Assembly: GCA_903813345.2 (NCBI GenBank)
Contig: CAIIXF020000001.1
Coordinates: 61,023,885 to 61,087,884 of the forward strand
DNA: 64,000 nt
From: Owenia fusiformis
Lineage: Eukaryota > Annelida > Polychaeta > Sabellida > Oweniidae
Direction: 5' to 3'
The position numbers were made by a program, and so were the translations under genes. The notes beneath the pieces were generated by a model, which made no database searches, had not been told where the DNA came from, and saw only the letters and a list, made by a program, of their open reading frames with translations. Within the stretch, counting starts at the first letter, position 1, and every line of letters starts with the position of its first letter. Shown one piece after another: positions 36,950-48,484 of this stretch.

Positions 36950-37857
36950 CAATTGTGCAAAGACACATGAATGCTGATGGCAGACTTCACCATTGTGCAA
37001 AGACACATGAATGTGGATGCAGACTACACAATTGTACAAAGACACATGAATGTGAATGACAGACTTCACAATTATGCAGACACATGAATGTGGATGCAGA
37101 CTACACAATTGTGCAAAGACACATGAATGTGAATGACAGACTACACAATTGTGCAGACACATGAATGACTGACTACACAATTGTGCAAAGACACATGAAT
37201 ATGGATGACTGACTACACAATTGTGCAAAGACACATGAATGTGGATGCAGACTACACAATTGTGCAAAGACACATGAACGTGAATGACAGACTACACAAT
37301 TGTGCAGACACATGAATGTGGATGACTGACTACACAATTGTGCAAAGACACATAAATGTGGATGACTGACTACACAATTGTGCAAAGACACATGAATGTG
37401 GATGACAGACTGCACAATTGTGCAAAGACACATGAATGTGAATGACAGACTACACAATTGTGCAAAGACACATGAATGTGGATGACAGACTACACAATTG
37501 TACAAAGACACATGAATATGGATGACTGACTACACAATTGTGCAAAGACACATGAATATGGATGACTGACTACACAATTGTGCAGACACATGAATGTGGA
37601 TGACAGACTACACAATTGTGCAAAGACACATGAATGTGGATGACAGACTACACAATTGTGCAGACACATGAATGTGAATGACAGACTACACAATTGTGCA
37701 AAGACACATGAATGTGGATGACAGACTACACAATTGTGCAGACACATGAATGTGAATGACAGACTACACAATTGTGTAAAGACACATGCATGTGAATGAC
37801 AGACTACACAATTGTGCAGACACATGAATGTAGATGACAGACTACACAATTGTGGAA
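36950..37857. repeat. 37/40-bp minisatellite, about 24 units
   Basis: Unit ACAATTGTGCAAAGACACAT plus GAATGTGGATGACAGACTAC (40 bp), with a shorter 37-bp form lacking AAG (GTGCAGACACATG). The two length forms and GTGGATG/GTGAATG and CAGAC/CTGAC variants alternate. Adjacent to, but unrelated in sequence to, the 32-bp array. Long minus-strand open frames of Cys/His/Val composition arise only from the repeat. Confidence 0.95.
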
Positions 37858-37872
37858 TGGATTTGTGGATGT

Positions 37873-38056
37873 CAGTATCTCATACTTAAGTGGGTTTGGG
37901 GTAGATATCACTCGGGAATATATATCATATCTGAGGAGCGGGCAGGATATATTGTATATGTCCCGCTCCAGGCCAAATGCGGGCAGATATAATATATCCA
38001 TCCCGCTCCCGGGAATTTTTCAAAAGTTTAAAAAAGTTTAAAAAAGTATGAGATAC
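37873..38056. mobile_element. Small inverted-repeat element between two minisatellites
   Basis: TATCTCATACTTAAG at about 37876 is mirrored by AAGTATGAGATA at about 38045-38056. The interior has its own partial inverted repeats (GAGCGGG-AGGATATATTGTAT, CCCGCTCC). Just beyond, 38090-38140 contains a palindrome GGAATATCCC-TTGGGATATA ... CCCTCGGGATATTCC. Confidence 0.5.
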
Positions 38057-38340
38057 ACCAGTTATGCACGGTCGGTTTGGATGCATGGAATATCCCTTGG
38101 GATATATTGTATATCCCTCGGGATATTCCCTGTATCCAAAACCTCCCAGTGCATAACCCTTATATATATTACAAATCAATAAATAAATCTGATAGAAATA
38201 TAGTTAGATTCTTTTTATTCCTGAGACATTCAATATTACATTAAATATATAAATAGGAAAATAACATATTTGAAGAGGTTAAGAAACATGATGTATGGCA
38301 CTGGCACATTTTGCTCAGCATGCTAGATTCAACAAAAACA

Positions 38341-38845
38341 AACAGCAAAGACAATAGCTGTCAACAGTACAGTATAACAAACAGCAAAGACAATAGCTTT
38401 CAACAGTACAGTATAACAAACAGCAAAGACAATAGCTTTCAACAGTACAGTATAACAAACAGCAAAGACAATAGCTTTCAACAGTACAGTATAACAAACA
38501 GCAAAGACAATAGCTTTCAACAGTACAGTATAACAAACAGCAAAGACAATAGCTTTCAACAGTACAGTATAACAAACAGCAAAGACAATAGCTTTCAACA
38601 CTACAGTATAACAAACAGCAAAGACAATAGCTTTCAACAATACAGTATAACAAACAGCAAAGACAATAGCTTTCAACACTACAGTATAACAAACAGCAAA
38701 GACAATAGCTTTCAACAATACAGTATAACAAACAGCAAAGACAATAGCTTTCAACACTACAGTATAACAAACAGCAAAGACAATAGCTTTCAACAATACA
38801 GTATAACAAACAGCAAAGACAATAGCTTTCAACACTACAGTATGA
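38341..38845 (+). repeat. 39-bp minisatellite, 13 near-identical units
   Basis: Unit AACAGCAAAGACAATAGCTT TCAACAGTACAGTATAACA (39 bp, 13 codons). Units differ almost only at one spot (CAGTACAG, CACTACAG or CAATACAG). In the second half CAC and CAA forms alternate, giving a 78-bp higher-order unit. Because 39 is divisible by 3 and the unit lacks stops, one plus frame (ITNSKDNSFQQYS repeated) and two minus frames stay open. The plus frame starts with an ATG at 38320 or earlier, but there are no splice sites, no non-repeat domain and no codon bias, so I treat it as non-coding. Confidence 0.95.
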
Positions 38846-38859
38846 TTAGGTCACACTAG

Positions 38860-39910
38860 TAAACAGCAATGCCTAAAATCAAAATGACCACATAAAAATT
38901 TACCCAGCATGCCCAAAAACTATGAAACCCATCCATTCGCTGCCCACCTGCTTAGCTAACAATACAATGGATACCTTTTTGGAGTGGGATAAAATAGAGT
39001 GAAGTACATTTAAATGGAAGTAGTACATTGGAATCATTTCTACTTAATTGTGACATATCAACATGTTAATAAGAAATACACGTTATACCACTCTAAGTCC
39101 AATTATAGTTGTATAACATGGGTCTATAACAATGATATACAGTGGAGAGTGGTATATAGTTATCGTATACAACTCCTTCGTATACACTCCAGCTTACTTC
39201 GGTCCAAAGCCTTCTCTATATTCCGGCTTTGAGGAGGAAGATTGAGCTGCCTTAGTATTATAAATATTGTAAATCATTGTGTCACACGCACAGTAAATAT
39301 GGCATAATAATATGAAATATACCTTTATGTATAGATTTGAAGAACACCAGCTCACATCCCCGTCTGAATCTATTGTTATATTTGATTTCTTTAAGCGAGA
39401 ATAATTTCAAAAAGTTATTCACGTCCAGAACCGGAAGCCATTTTTAGCTACAGCGAGAAAATTTCACCATGTGTTGAAACTCCGAAATGAAATTTTGAAA
39501 TATCTAAATCCAGACAAGCAACGCTTCATCCTAAATATAATTAATATTCTTAAAAATATTTATAAAATTTATTAAAAATGAGTTCTAGGTGCGTGTAGGT
39601 GCGTGTAGCACAGTACATACGAAATCAATGAAGTTTCGTCTAGCTGTAAGCTAGAGACTCGAGTAAACTCCAGCGTATACCACTGTAGAAGTGCATTCTG
39701 GGAACTAATGAATAAAAAAATCATGAAAATTTTCATGATTTCCTAGAATCAAGTGACGTCATAAATGGTGCCGGCATGATTTACTAGAATCAAGCCATGT
39801 CATAAATGGTTCGAGGTCAACATCAGCATTATTGAGTTGGCTATGGGATATTTTTATGGTTTTTATTGTCGATTGTGTTCGAATCAACTGTACTTGAACT
39901 TAGAGTGGCA
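38860..39910. other. Non-coding stretch with weak inverted repeats
   Basis: TTATACCACTCTAAGT at about 39084 is mirrored by ACTTAGAGTGGCATAA at about 39898-39914. A perfect palindrome ATCATGAAAATTTTCATGAT lies near 39720. It may be an old palindromic element. No exon seen. Confidence 0.35.
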
Positions 39911-39915
39911 TAATA

Positions 39916-40068
39916 AGATTATATAATGGTTCATTCTGTATATCGTGCATTTTATACTCTCTTGAGAATATAATATATTCACTCATTTACTACGCTCACT
40001 TGTGAATATATCATATACTCACTCGAGTATAAACACGATATACAGAAAGAACCATTATATAACCTCAT
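39916..40068. mobile_element. Short palindromic MITE
   Basis: TATATAATGGTTCATTCTGT plus ATATCGTG on the left is mirrored by CACGATATACAGAAAGAACC and ATTATATAA on the right, with a paired AT-rich interior (TATACTCTCTTGAGAATATA / TATACTCACTCGAGTATA). About 150 bp, no coding capacity. Confidence 0.65.
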
Positions 40069-40685
40069 AATACACGTAATAACATATATGCATTAATATA
40101 CTACTTTCGTTGAGACACTACAGTATATGACATATATTAAAAATATAGCATTAAAAACTTCTACAATATATAAACTTATATTCTGCATTTTCTATGACAG
40201 ATCAGTAAAATGTATAAAATAATGTAATCAATTGTGCGTACGTTTCTGTTACAGTACACTTTAAAATTTATTCAAACATCTCAAGTGTGTTTCAGCCAAT
40301 CAGCTTAAAGCATTCCAGCGTGTTAATTTATTGATATATGCATGATAAAGATTTTGCTGTGCATTTAATTTTTGACGGACTGAGCAGTTCTATTCTTTAA
40401 AAGGAGTGACAGCATATCATCCCTGAGTTCATTTTAGTCAATGCAATGATTTTTCAATGATTTGATTTTTTCAGTTTTTCTGCAAATACGCGTATTTTGA
40501 CAAACAAACCCTTCTCAATGGTGATCAAATGAATATATCAAATGTAACCCAACACCCCTATTTAGTATTTGTAGATAATAAATGTGTCCAAAAACATATA
40601 AAATTTAATTTCTTCAAAGACAACAATAGATGTAAAATGGTAAACTATTCTACTTCATCATTGACCAGAGTCATGTTTGGATAGC

Positions 40686-40795
40686 AATAAAGAATCATGT
40701 ATCATTCTATATTGGAAAAGCACCAGTATATGTAACCCATTCTGATAATGCACTCATGCTTTCCAATATAAAATGATAAATTATTCTTTATTCCT
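40686..40795. mobile_element. Short inverted-repeat element
   Basis: AATAAAGAATCATGTATCAT and TCTATATTGGAAAAGCA on the left pair with TGCTTTCCAATATAAAATGA and TAAATTATTCTTTATT on the right. About 110 bp. Confidence 0.6.
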
Positions 40796-41187
40796 TAAAT
40801 AAAGCATTGCATTGCAGAGTATTACTAAGCAATACTATTGTATGCATTGTCATGAATTGTCATAACATCTATTGCATTCCATCTTCATTTTCCTAAAACC
40901 CTATTGTTCAAAATATTCTGCATAATGAGGTCCATTCCCATAACAGGAATGTTGCAAGTGATTTGCTGTATATCTTGAGTTTACACAGCCACAGCTTTTG
41001 TTGAAAGGTCAAAATACAGTTTGATGTATCATAATTTAATGGTTTCATCTTCAATGACGCCATAACTCTGCTTGAATTAACAGTCCTTAACTAGAGTCCT
41101 TGCTTGAAATGCTAGTCCATTAATAATGCACTTATCTACTGCTTACTTCCTGGTAAACTATTATGACACGGCCCCTCTATCATAGGA
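40796..41187. other. Likely 3' UTR and downstream region of the glutaredoxin fusion gene
   Basis: The minus-strand gene ends at 41188, so its 3' UTR runs into this stretch. No other feature supported. Confidence 0.4.
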
Positions 41188-44100
41188 TTACTTTGAGTTG
41201 ACCCCCCAATCATATGGCTGGTATGTGACCTTGAATTTTGAACCAAGGAGGAGTTCCACAAGAAGTGAACGTTTCTCACCATCTCCCATTGCATTCTTAA
41301 TCCACTGGACAACCTGAAAATGGGTGAGAATCTTATTATACAATGTAGCTACCATGGTGGAGTATTTAGTGAGTACTGGGTTCACACTACTATACCTAAC
41401 ACCTAGAAATGCATAAGATACTTTGTTTGTCTAATTGAATTGTTTAATATATTTTTGAAAGTGCCTTACTAGCATCTAATTTTCAACCGATAAACCATTC
41501 ATAAGGAACAGACAAATAAAAACAAATACATAATCATTACTAATAAGCCAAATGGGTTGCTCATGAACACCAAATGCAAGGTATAGTAGTGTGGGGTTAG
41601 GTGATCTAGATAAAAATAAAGTTATCATTATAATTTAGGTATTGACCAGTCTAAAAACAACCACTGAAATCACACAATGGAACCAATGAAGTAGTTCATC
41701 CTAACAGTTGGGTCCTATTGAAATTCAATGTCTAAGTGAAACCTGTTTGACAGATAATTTAACAATAAGCCTAATAACCTATCATAATAATCATATACAT
41801 AAATTGTGCTAATCAAATTGACCATCTGGAATTTTCTAAAAACCCTGTACAAAAGTAATTAACAACATTCTGAACACCCTGTACCATACAGTACAATAAT
41901 AATTACTATTTCTGATCACACATTTGAAAATTGCATGTTACGTGTGAACACTGAGGTCATTCACATTCATTAGTGTGATTGGAAACATCAATGATGCAGG
42001 TGTACATCGATTGCAATCATAAACAACTCAGGGTGCTATCAATCACATTTTGGAGAGCACATGATTAAATATACAAACGCATTGAGTGTCATTGATGTAA
42101 TTACATAGCATATTAGCTGGAATCCACTGAGTTCTATTTCAGTGATTGTTTATAACGAGTGTAATCAACAATTACTATGATTAGGCCTAAACAAAAATAA
42201 ACCATTAATAACAAAATTGTAAATCATGAATATACCTCCTCATTTGTATCTCCAAAGTCAGGTTTGTACCACTTGAAAATCTGGGATAAGCTGACCTCCT
42301 TCTTTGCCATGTTTATAGATATTCCATCATCTCCCTCTAAAAATGACTCTGCCGCCACCTTTAGTTGAGCCATGACATCCTGAAAGAAATACAGGAATTA
42401 GTAATCAATTGAAACCTCCAAACTATCCAAAATTACACTGAATTTGTCATGCATCGATTCTTTCTAAATGCAAGTCTTTCTATTCAACTCTTCTCTCTAA
42501 ATGCTAGTATTCTTTCTATGAACTTACATCACTAGAGTATGTCTTAATGGGAGGACAGCTCTTGGCACCACAGACCAGGGCAAAATGAATCAAAGGTTCA
42601 GGTTCACTTAGGGCAACAGTCAGCCTTGCATCTGTCTTCCCAAATGGTTTACTGAACATTCCTAAAATGCCGTCAAGGTTATAAAATTAGCTCTTTATGT
42701 TTTAAATTGAGTGTTCAGATAAAATATCAATGAAAACTAGAAAATTGTAACTCCACAGAGAAGCAAATTTGTCCCTAGGTATGAACATATAAAATTTGAA
42801 CCAAATCTCTCCACTGCTATGTGAGTTCTCAACATGGGCTTTCAACTATCTAATTGAAAGCCCATGGTTCTCAACAATTCTTTATAATGAAAAATGGTGG
42901 CTATTTTGAAATTCAGCTGCCATCTAGAAAAATTCTCCTTGAGCAGAGCTCCTTTATCTCTAAGCATCAGCATATCAAGTTTGAACCAAATACGTCCACT
43001 TGTAACTGGTATTTGAGTTATCAAAGATTATGTTTTTAACGAAAAATGATGGCCATTTTGAAATTTTGTGGCCATTTCGAAAATGTCTTCTTGAGCAGAT
43101 CTCCTTTGTCTTTAGGCATCAGATATAAAATTTGAACCAAATCCCCCAACTGGGATTTGAGTTATCAAAGATTACATTTTTTACAAAAATGGTGGCCATT
43201 TATTCTCATAAGGTTTCTTCCAGAAAATTTTTAACTCAATCCATAAATTGGTATTTGAGTTATCACCCCAGACACACAGACAATCAAATGACCAGATGGA
43301 CTGATGGACGGACGAATATGCAGATTCTTTACTTCTCAAACTTGGTTCTGAGTGATAATAAGGCTAATATTATAATATGAAATAAACAAGATGTGTTAAT
43401 TTACAGAACAGCCCTAAGGTCGGGCCTGAGGCATGCCTCGTATTGAGGCGATCCAACAATTTCAAGTGGCCTTGTTCTCTTCAAAATAAGAGTATCTACA
43501 AATACATACCTACACCTTTCCTATTGGCCCTTAACACACCATTCTCGATATCTTGAAGTGAGTAGGAGTGACCTGCAATTATGTAGCGCACTGTGTTGAA
43601 AAACTGAAAGAGTGAAAACGTCAATGTATAAAGACATGTGAACATGAAGGTGGGTGCAATGAGTAGAAGAAAGGTTGAGAATTTAGTAGTCTTACTTTTC
43701 CATTCAGGCTTTGTGGTGACCCCCCCCCCCCAATCCTTCATATCTTCCTTGAACACAAGACCCACAAGTGATGGGACAGCAAGAATGTCCATACAATTAC
43801 AATAATGACAACTCCACTATCCTGCTGACTATATCCCATGGGTGGTAAATACATATATGTGTACCTCAACTGATATTTTAGCTTGTATAGATGAAAGGGA
43901 AGACTTCTACGTATTTTTAACTGGAATTATGGCGTTAAAATATGGCTGTATGATTGCTAAATGAGGACAACTGAAATTTCACATGTTATTCTAAGGCAGA
44001 TCCTTATACATGTTTGATTAATATATTAAGTAAATATGTTATTTTCAAGTACCTTGTACCTCTGCCAAAGGTTGACTGGTGGGCCTTTCACTACATTTGC

Positions 44101-47100
44101 ATGGATAACCAATGCATTATAGATATTAATGAAGAATGCCAACTTTGTCTCTCTGGTGGCGCGCTCTACCTGTACCCGTACAAGCTCTTTTGTTAATTTC
44201 ATGTAAGTTGCAAAATCAGCATTGTTTGCTATACCCTTGTAGTCAACTTTCTGAAGGTAAAAATACTATGTCACAGGCTGGTATCGAAAGATTTGTCCGC
44301 TGTGACGGAGCATGCTATTTTTCATAAAAAACACTAAGAATGCTTCACAATTTATTTTTTAACTCATATGTTTCGTTATATCAAAGATAATTACTTACTC
44401 CATGCAATGGATATATCACTTGCGTGTAACCTTCACTCCTGTTTGAAGTCCAATAACGCTAGGAGTAAAATCTATTGAAAACGGCGACAGAGTATCAAAC
44501 TCTAAAACGTACCATTTCTTTTTTAACTTTTTAATGGCATGATATAGTGACACGATAATATTAACATATGTTTTCAGCATAACTCTGAATGTATTAATGA
44601 GATATTAATGCATTAGGTCTCTATTAATATTTATTGTCCGCTGTGACGGAGCATTTTTACAGTTCACATTTGCAACTGCTCCGTCAAAGCGGACAAAATA
44701 ATTAAACATTATTTTTTATAAAAGAATTAAAAAGACCAAATACATCAACATCTCATTCATACCTTCATAGTTATGCTGAAACCATGTGTAAATATTATCG
44801 TGTCACTATATCGTGCCATTAGAAAGTTAAACAAGAAATGGTACATTTTGAAGTATGATACTCCGGCGCCATTTTCAATAGCTTTTCTTCCCAGCGTAAT
44901 TGGACTTCAAACAGAAGTGAAAGTTAGCCGCAAATGATATATCCATTGCATGGAGTAAGTAATTTTGTATGGTATAACGAAACATATGAGTTAAAAAATA
45001 AATCGTGAAGTATTCTTAGTGTTTTTATGAAAAATAGCATGCTCCGTCACAGCGGACAAATGTTTCGATACCAGCCTGTGTATGTAAGTAATATTTTCCT
45101 ATAGTAAATGTTAAAACATATGTTTTGAACTTTCGTTTCTTGTTTGTTATTTGATGTAGTTTGATGCTGGATCCCAGTCCAAAAAATGCTGACTATAATT
45201 TTCCTGAGATACGTTTATCTTTCATGAAAAGATATTAGTATGTATTCACTGTAGTGACATCTTTCATTACACCTGGTAACTTCTGGCACATTGTCAAGTT
45301 AGTTCCTAACTGTAGTGACATCTTTCAATCAATACATATTTAAAAACATAAACATATTCTTTAGTCTACCATTGTAGTTCTGCACTCACATAACATCATT
45401 TTAAAACATTATCAAATACATCATATTGTACCTTGCCATCCGGTGACAAATGGGCATTGTAGATTTTAAGAATCAGCTTTCTCAGATCTTCACCTAGTTC
45501 AGAGGCTGAAATTATAAAAAAAGCAGTATAACACAATGCATTTATTACACAAAGTACTGTAATGTCAACAAATATGATGGACATGAACATTGATCTACAT
45601 TTATGCAAGTTCATTGTGTTTGTCTACGATTGTCAGATTCAAGCAATTCACAATATCACATAGCTAATCTTACAAAAGTTGATCGACCAGTTAGGTATAA
45701 ACCTCTTTGTTAGTAATTGCATCCATTACAAAATGAGATACAATACATAAGGTTCATTTAGTGAGCTTCACAGTGATGTGTTTCAATTGTTTGAGGCATG
45801 ATGACAGCCATGTAAAAATCAAGTGAGTCAATAGAAAACATAAATCATAAATCCATGAAACTGTTTAGAAAGGTCATGCTTACTTCTAGTTACACTAGCA
45901 CTAGCCTATTTGTCAATACATTGATTTGCAAGATGAGAATAGCAAGCAACCACCACTGTCAATAGCAACCACCACTGTCAATAGCAACCAGCACTGTTGA
46001 TAGCAACCAGCACTTTTGACAGCAACCAGCACTGTTGATAGCAACCAGCACCATGATGTAATATGTCACTGGAACGTTAGAACAACTTTCAAAATGATGC
46101 TACTTTGTTTCAGACACTTTATTACATTATAACTACATACCTGGCCTTGGTTGGCAAGATGACGTTCCCCCAGCATTCAAAGCACTGGAGTCGTCATCTT
46201 CTATAAGTCTGTAATACGTGGAATCATCCAGGAAATGTGCCTTGGTATCTACCTGGTTACCAAAATGTTGATCAATCAACTGCTGACCAATATTCACTGC
46301 AGTGACTCTACCTGAGAAAGCAGAAAAATTACCTTTAAATTATGGGGTCATTAACAGAAACTTTGTAAAGTAAAGAATTCCTAAAACTTGCTGTTCTCTT
46401 ACTATGGCATCATTATATCCACAGTTAAAACAATTTATTTTGGAATTTTAACTCAGTGATCAAAAGACTCAGTCGTCAGCCTGTCGAGACGACGACAGGT
46501 GTGCTTTTTTTCTGATGGGTGTTCAAGAATGTAGGTTGTCAATCTTGACGGGTGTGACTGAGTCCCGAATTAATGATTGTCATAGTCCTAGAATAATAAA
46601 AATCCTACACTTTAAATACCCGAGGCATAATAACACTGAGATGGGAACTTACCTATCAAAATATTGACAGGTGAAAATTCATTTTGACAGTGAAAAAATT
46701 GGTCACCCATCAATTTGATGGGTATTGATTTTTTTCTATTTTGATTACTATAACTTTTTTACAGAAACTTCTAAAAGTGCAAAAATCACTATCCATGTCT
46801 TTATGTGGGTGTGCAAAAATCACTATCTAAAGTCTTTATTTGGGTGTGCAATGATGGGTGAAACATATAATTATGTTCGGAAAATATTTGTAACAGCATT
46901 GGAATTAATGTTAAAATGTTTGATTTTAAGTATTTTGCACTTACTGAGATTCTTAGTCTTGACTACCCAATCAACAAACTCTTTGCCAATAAATGAGTTC
47001 CGATGAACCGTGAGACCCTTGCGATGGTCCTTGATTAACCCACTCTTCTTCAATTCTTCTACTAATTTAGCATATTCATCAGGCTCACATATAAATTCTA

Positions 47101-48158
47101 TCTCACCTGAAATTTTTGAGAAAAATTAAGGTACATACTTCATGTATTATGTATATGTACACTGTAGGTTAAAAAATATACATACACAACACAGACTTGT
47201 AACAATAGAATGAAAATATTTACAAGGAATTTTTCTTCAAGGATGGGCTTTAATACATTAACATTCATATATCTGTTTAACATACTCACCATCTGCATCT
47301 TTCACCTTGAGTGAAGGGTCTGGCATTTTGGGAGCATCAGCAGGGGGCTCATTATGTTTAACATCTTCAAGCAGTTTCTCCCAAGCAGGGCCATTCTCTG
47401 TTATCTAAAAGTACATTAGGCAGATGACATGTCTGGCTTTCTAAGACAATGGCATAATATGAGTCCAAATTTCAAACAATCTAATTGGTCAAAAAGTTAT
47501 ACACATGTTGGCATTTTGATTTAAAAAATGACTTGGATTTGATGTATACATGTATCTGGATCGATTGTTATCCAGCTATGTCGCGGCCCTGATGAAAAAG
47601 ATGGGTCTTCCATTGAACCAATATTCTCGGTGTATATTTGCCACTGCATGCGTATTCTCCAACTTATGACCCACCACCATTTTATACTGTATTCTTTTAG
47701 ATGTACATGATGTCATTTCTCACACATGCACAGGTACATGTAGGCCATGAAAACAACAGTGGCTCTCGCGGCAATATGAGGCCGAGACAAGATTCCTCAA
47801 GTTTCCAATCCATTTCTTCTAGTCTATGCGTGCATGTACCCCCTCCGGCCTCCCTTAGTTACTAGACAAGCATGGGCTTTCAATAGACAAGTTCTAGAAG
47901 AAGTGATATTTCACTGACAGTAAATATACTCACAAGAGTCTGGAGCTCTGCATTGCCACCTATATGTGTACTATTGAAGAATATCTGAGGCACTGTTTGT
48001 TTACCAGTCTTCTCTTTTACAAAGCCCCTGCACTGGGGATAGTCAGAGAGGCTGATGTCAGTGTACGGGAGGCTTTTCTCGGTCAGTGTGTTCTTGGCCT
48101 GCATGCAATGCGGACATCCAACGATGGAGTACACTACAATTCTTCCTCGTAAATCCAT
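41188..48158 (-). CDS. Glutaredoxin-DEP-DUF547 fusion protein, ten exons, complete
   Basis: Minus-strand exons 48158-47934, 47404-47290, 47106-46945, 46311-46141, 45505-45432, 44250-44053, 43603-43510, 42661-42528, 42379-42236 and 41313-41188 join in frame with GT/AG introns, giving 480 residues. Residues 1-75 are a glutaredoxin domain: CPHC redox motif at 15-18, TVP at 55-57, GG at 67-68. About 114-205 form a DEP domain (LIKDHRKGLTVHRNSFIGKE, FVDWVV). About 240-480 are a DUF547 domain (FFINIYNALVIHA, YIIAGHSYSLQDIENGVLRA, LVCGAKSCPPIKTY, ending YQPYDWGVNSK). Glutaredoxins reduce disulphides or glutathione adducts; DEP often targets membranes or G-protein partners; the DUF547 role is unknown. 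I chose MDLRGR as the start because the fold begins there; an in-frame ATG at 48299 would add 47 hydrophobic residues. Confidence 0.93.
42735..43330. repeat. Degenerate tandem repeat, about 155-bp unit, in an intron
   Basis: Three to four diverged copies containing GGTGGCCATTTTGAAATT, CTTGAGCAGA-CTCCTTT, AAATTTGAACCAAAT and ATTTGAGTTATCAAAGATTA. The last ends in CAGACACACAGACAATC and GACGGACGA. A fragment of the same kind (TATTTGAGTTATGCTCTGGG, GACAGACAGACAACCAGATG) occurs at about 54185-54245, so this is a dispersed family. Confidence 0.6.
44272..45080. mobile_element. Palindromic DNA element with 5-bp target duplication
   Basis: Lies in the intron upstream (in gene sense) of the 44250-44053 exon. 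The left end CACAGGCTGGTATCGAAA is mirrored by TTTCGATACCAGCCTGTG. TATGT flanks both sides (44267-44271 and 45081-45085). Arms extend inwards for about 200 bp and more (TTTGTCCGCTGTGACGGAGC, ACTTACTCCATGCAATGGAT, TGGACTTCAAACAG). A central hairpin repeats GTCCGCTGTGACGGAGCA and TGCTCCGTCAAAGCGGAC (about 44637-44697). It is 809 bp with no transposase. I cannot assign a superfamily. Confidence 0.8.
45957..46052. repeat. 19-bp minisatellite in an intron, about 5 units
   Basis: AGCAACCACCACTGTCAAT and its variants AGCAACCAGCACTGTTGAT and AGCAACCAGCACTTTTGAC repeat about five times close to the 46141 exon edge. Confidence 0.9.
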
Positions 48159-48484
48159 CGTTCGTGTTATTGTAAACAATGGTCTAAGAGTGTTGAAACC
48201 AAGTAAATACCGCATAAATGCATAACAAAAATAAATTCCTTCAAAAATTAAATTCCATACTAACCGGATGTACATCATGCCATCTATCATAGAAGACAAG
48301 TGCCACGCCCACTTGATGGTCCAGTATAGTATACTATAAGTAGTCTAGTCTATGTTGTTTTGTTCCTCGTGTTATTGATAGATCAGATATTGTTATGGCT
48401 GTTGTTATTATCCATCAATCAATGGAATAACAAATAAGTTCCATGTTTAGGAATATAATGTTGAAATGTAAATGTCTGCATGTA

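Noticed and set aside
36944-37849. Cys/His-rich minus-strand frames of 109-119 codons
   Set aside because: Produced entirely by the 37/40-bp minisatellite.
38315-38835. Two overlapping minus-strand frames in the 39-bp array
   Set aside because: Shadow frames of a stop-free repeat whose period is divisible by three.
35715-38845. CRISPR-like arrays of direct repeats
   Set aside because: Units are directly adjacent without unique spacers, and the genome is clearly eukaryotic. These are minisatellites.
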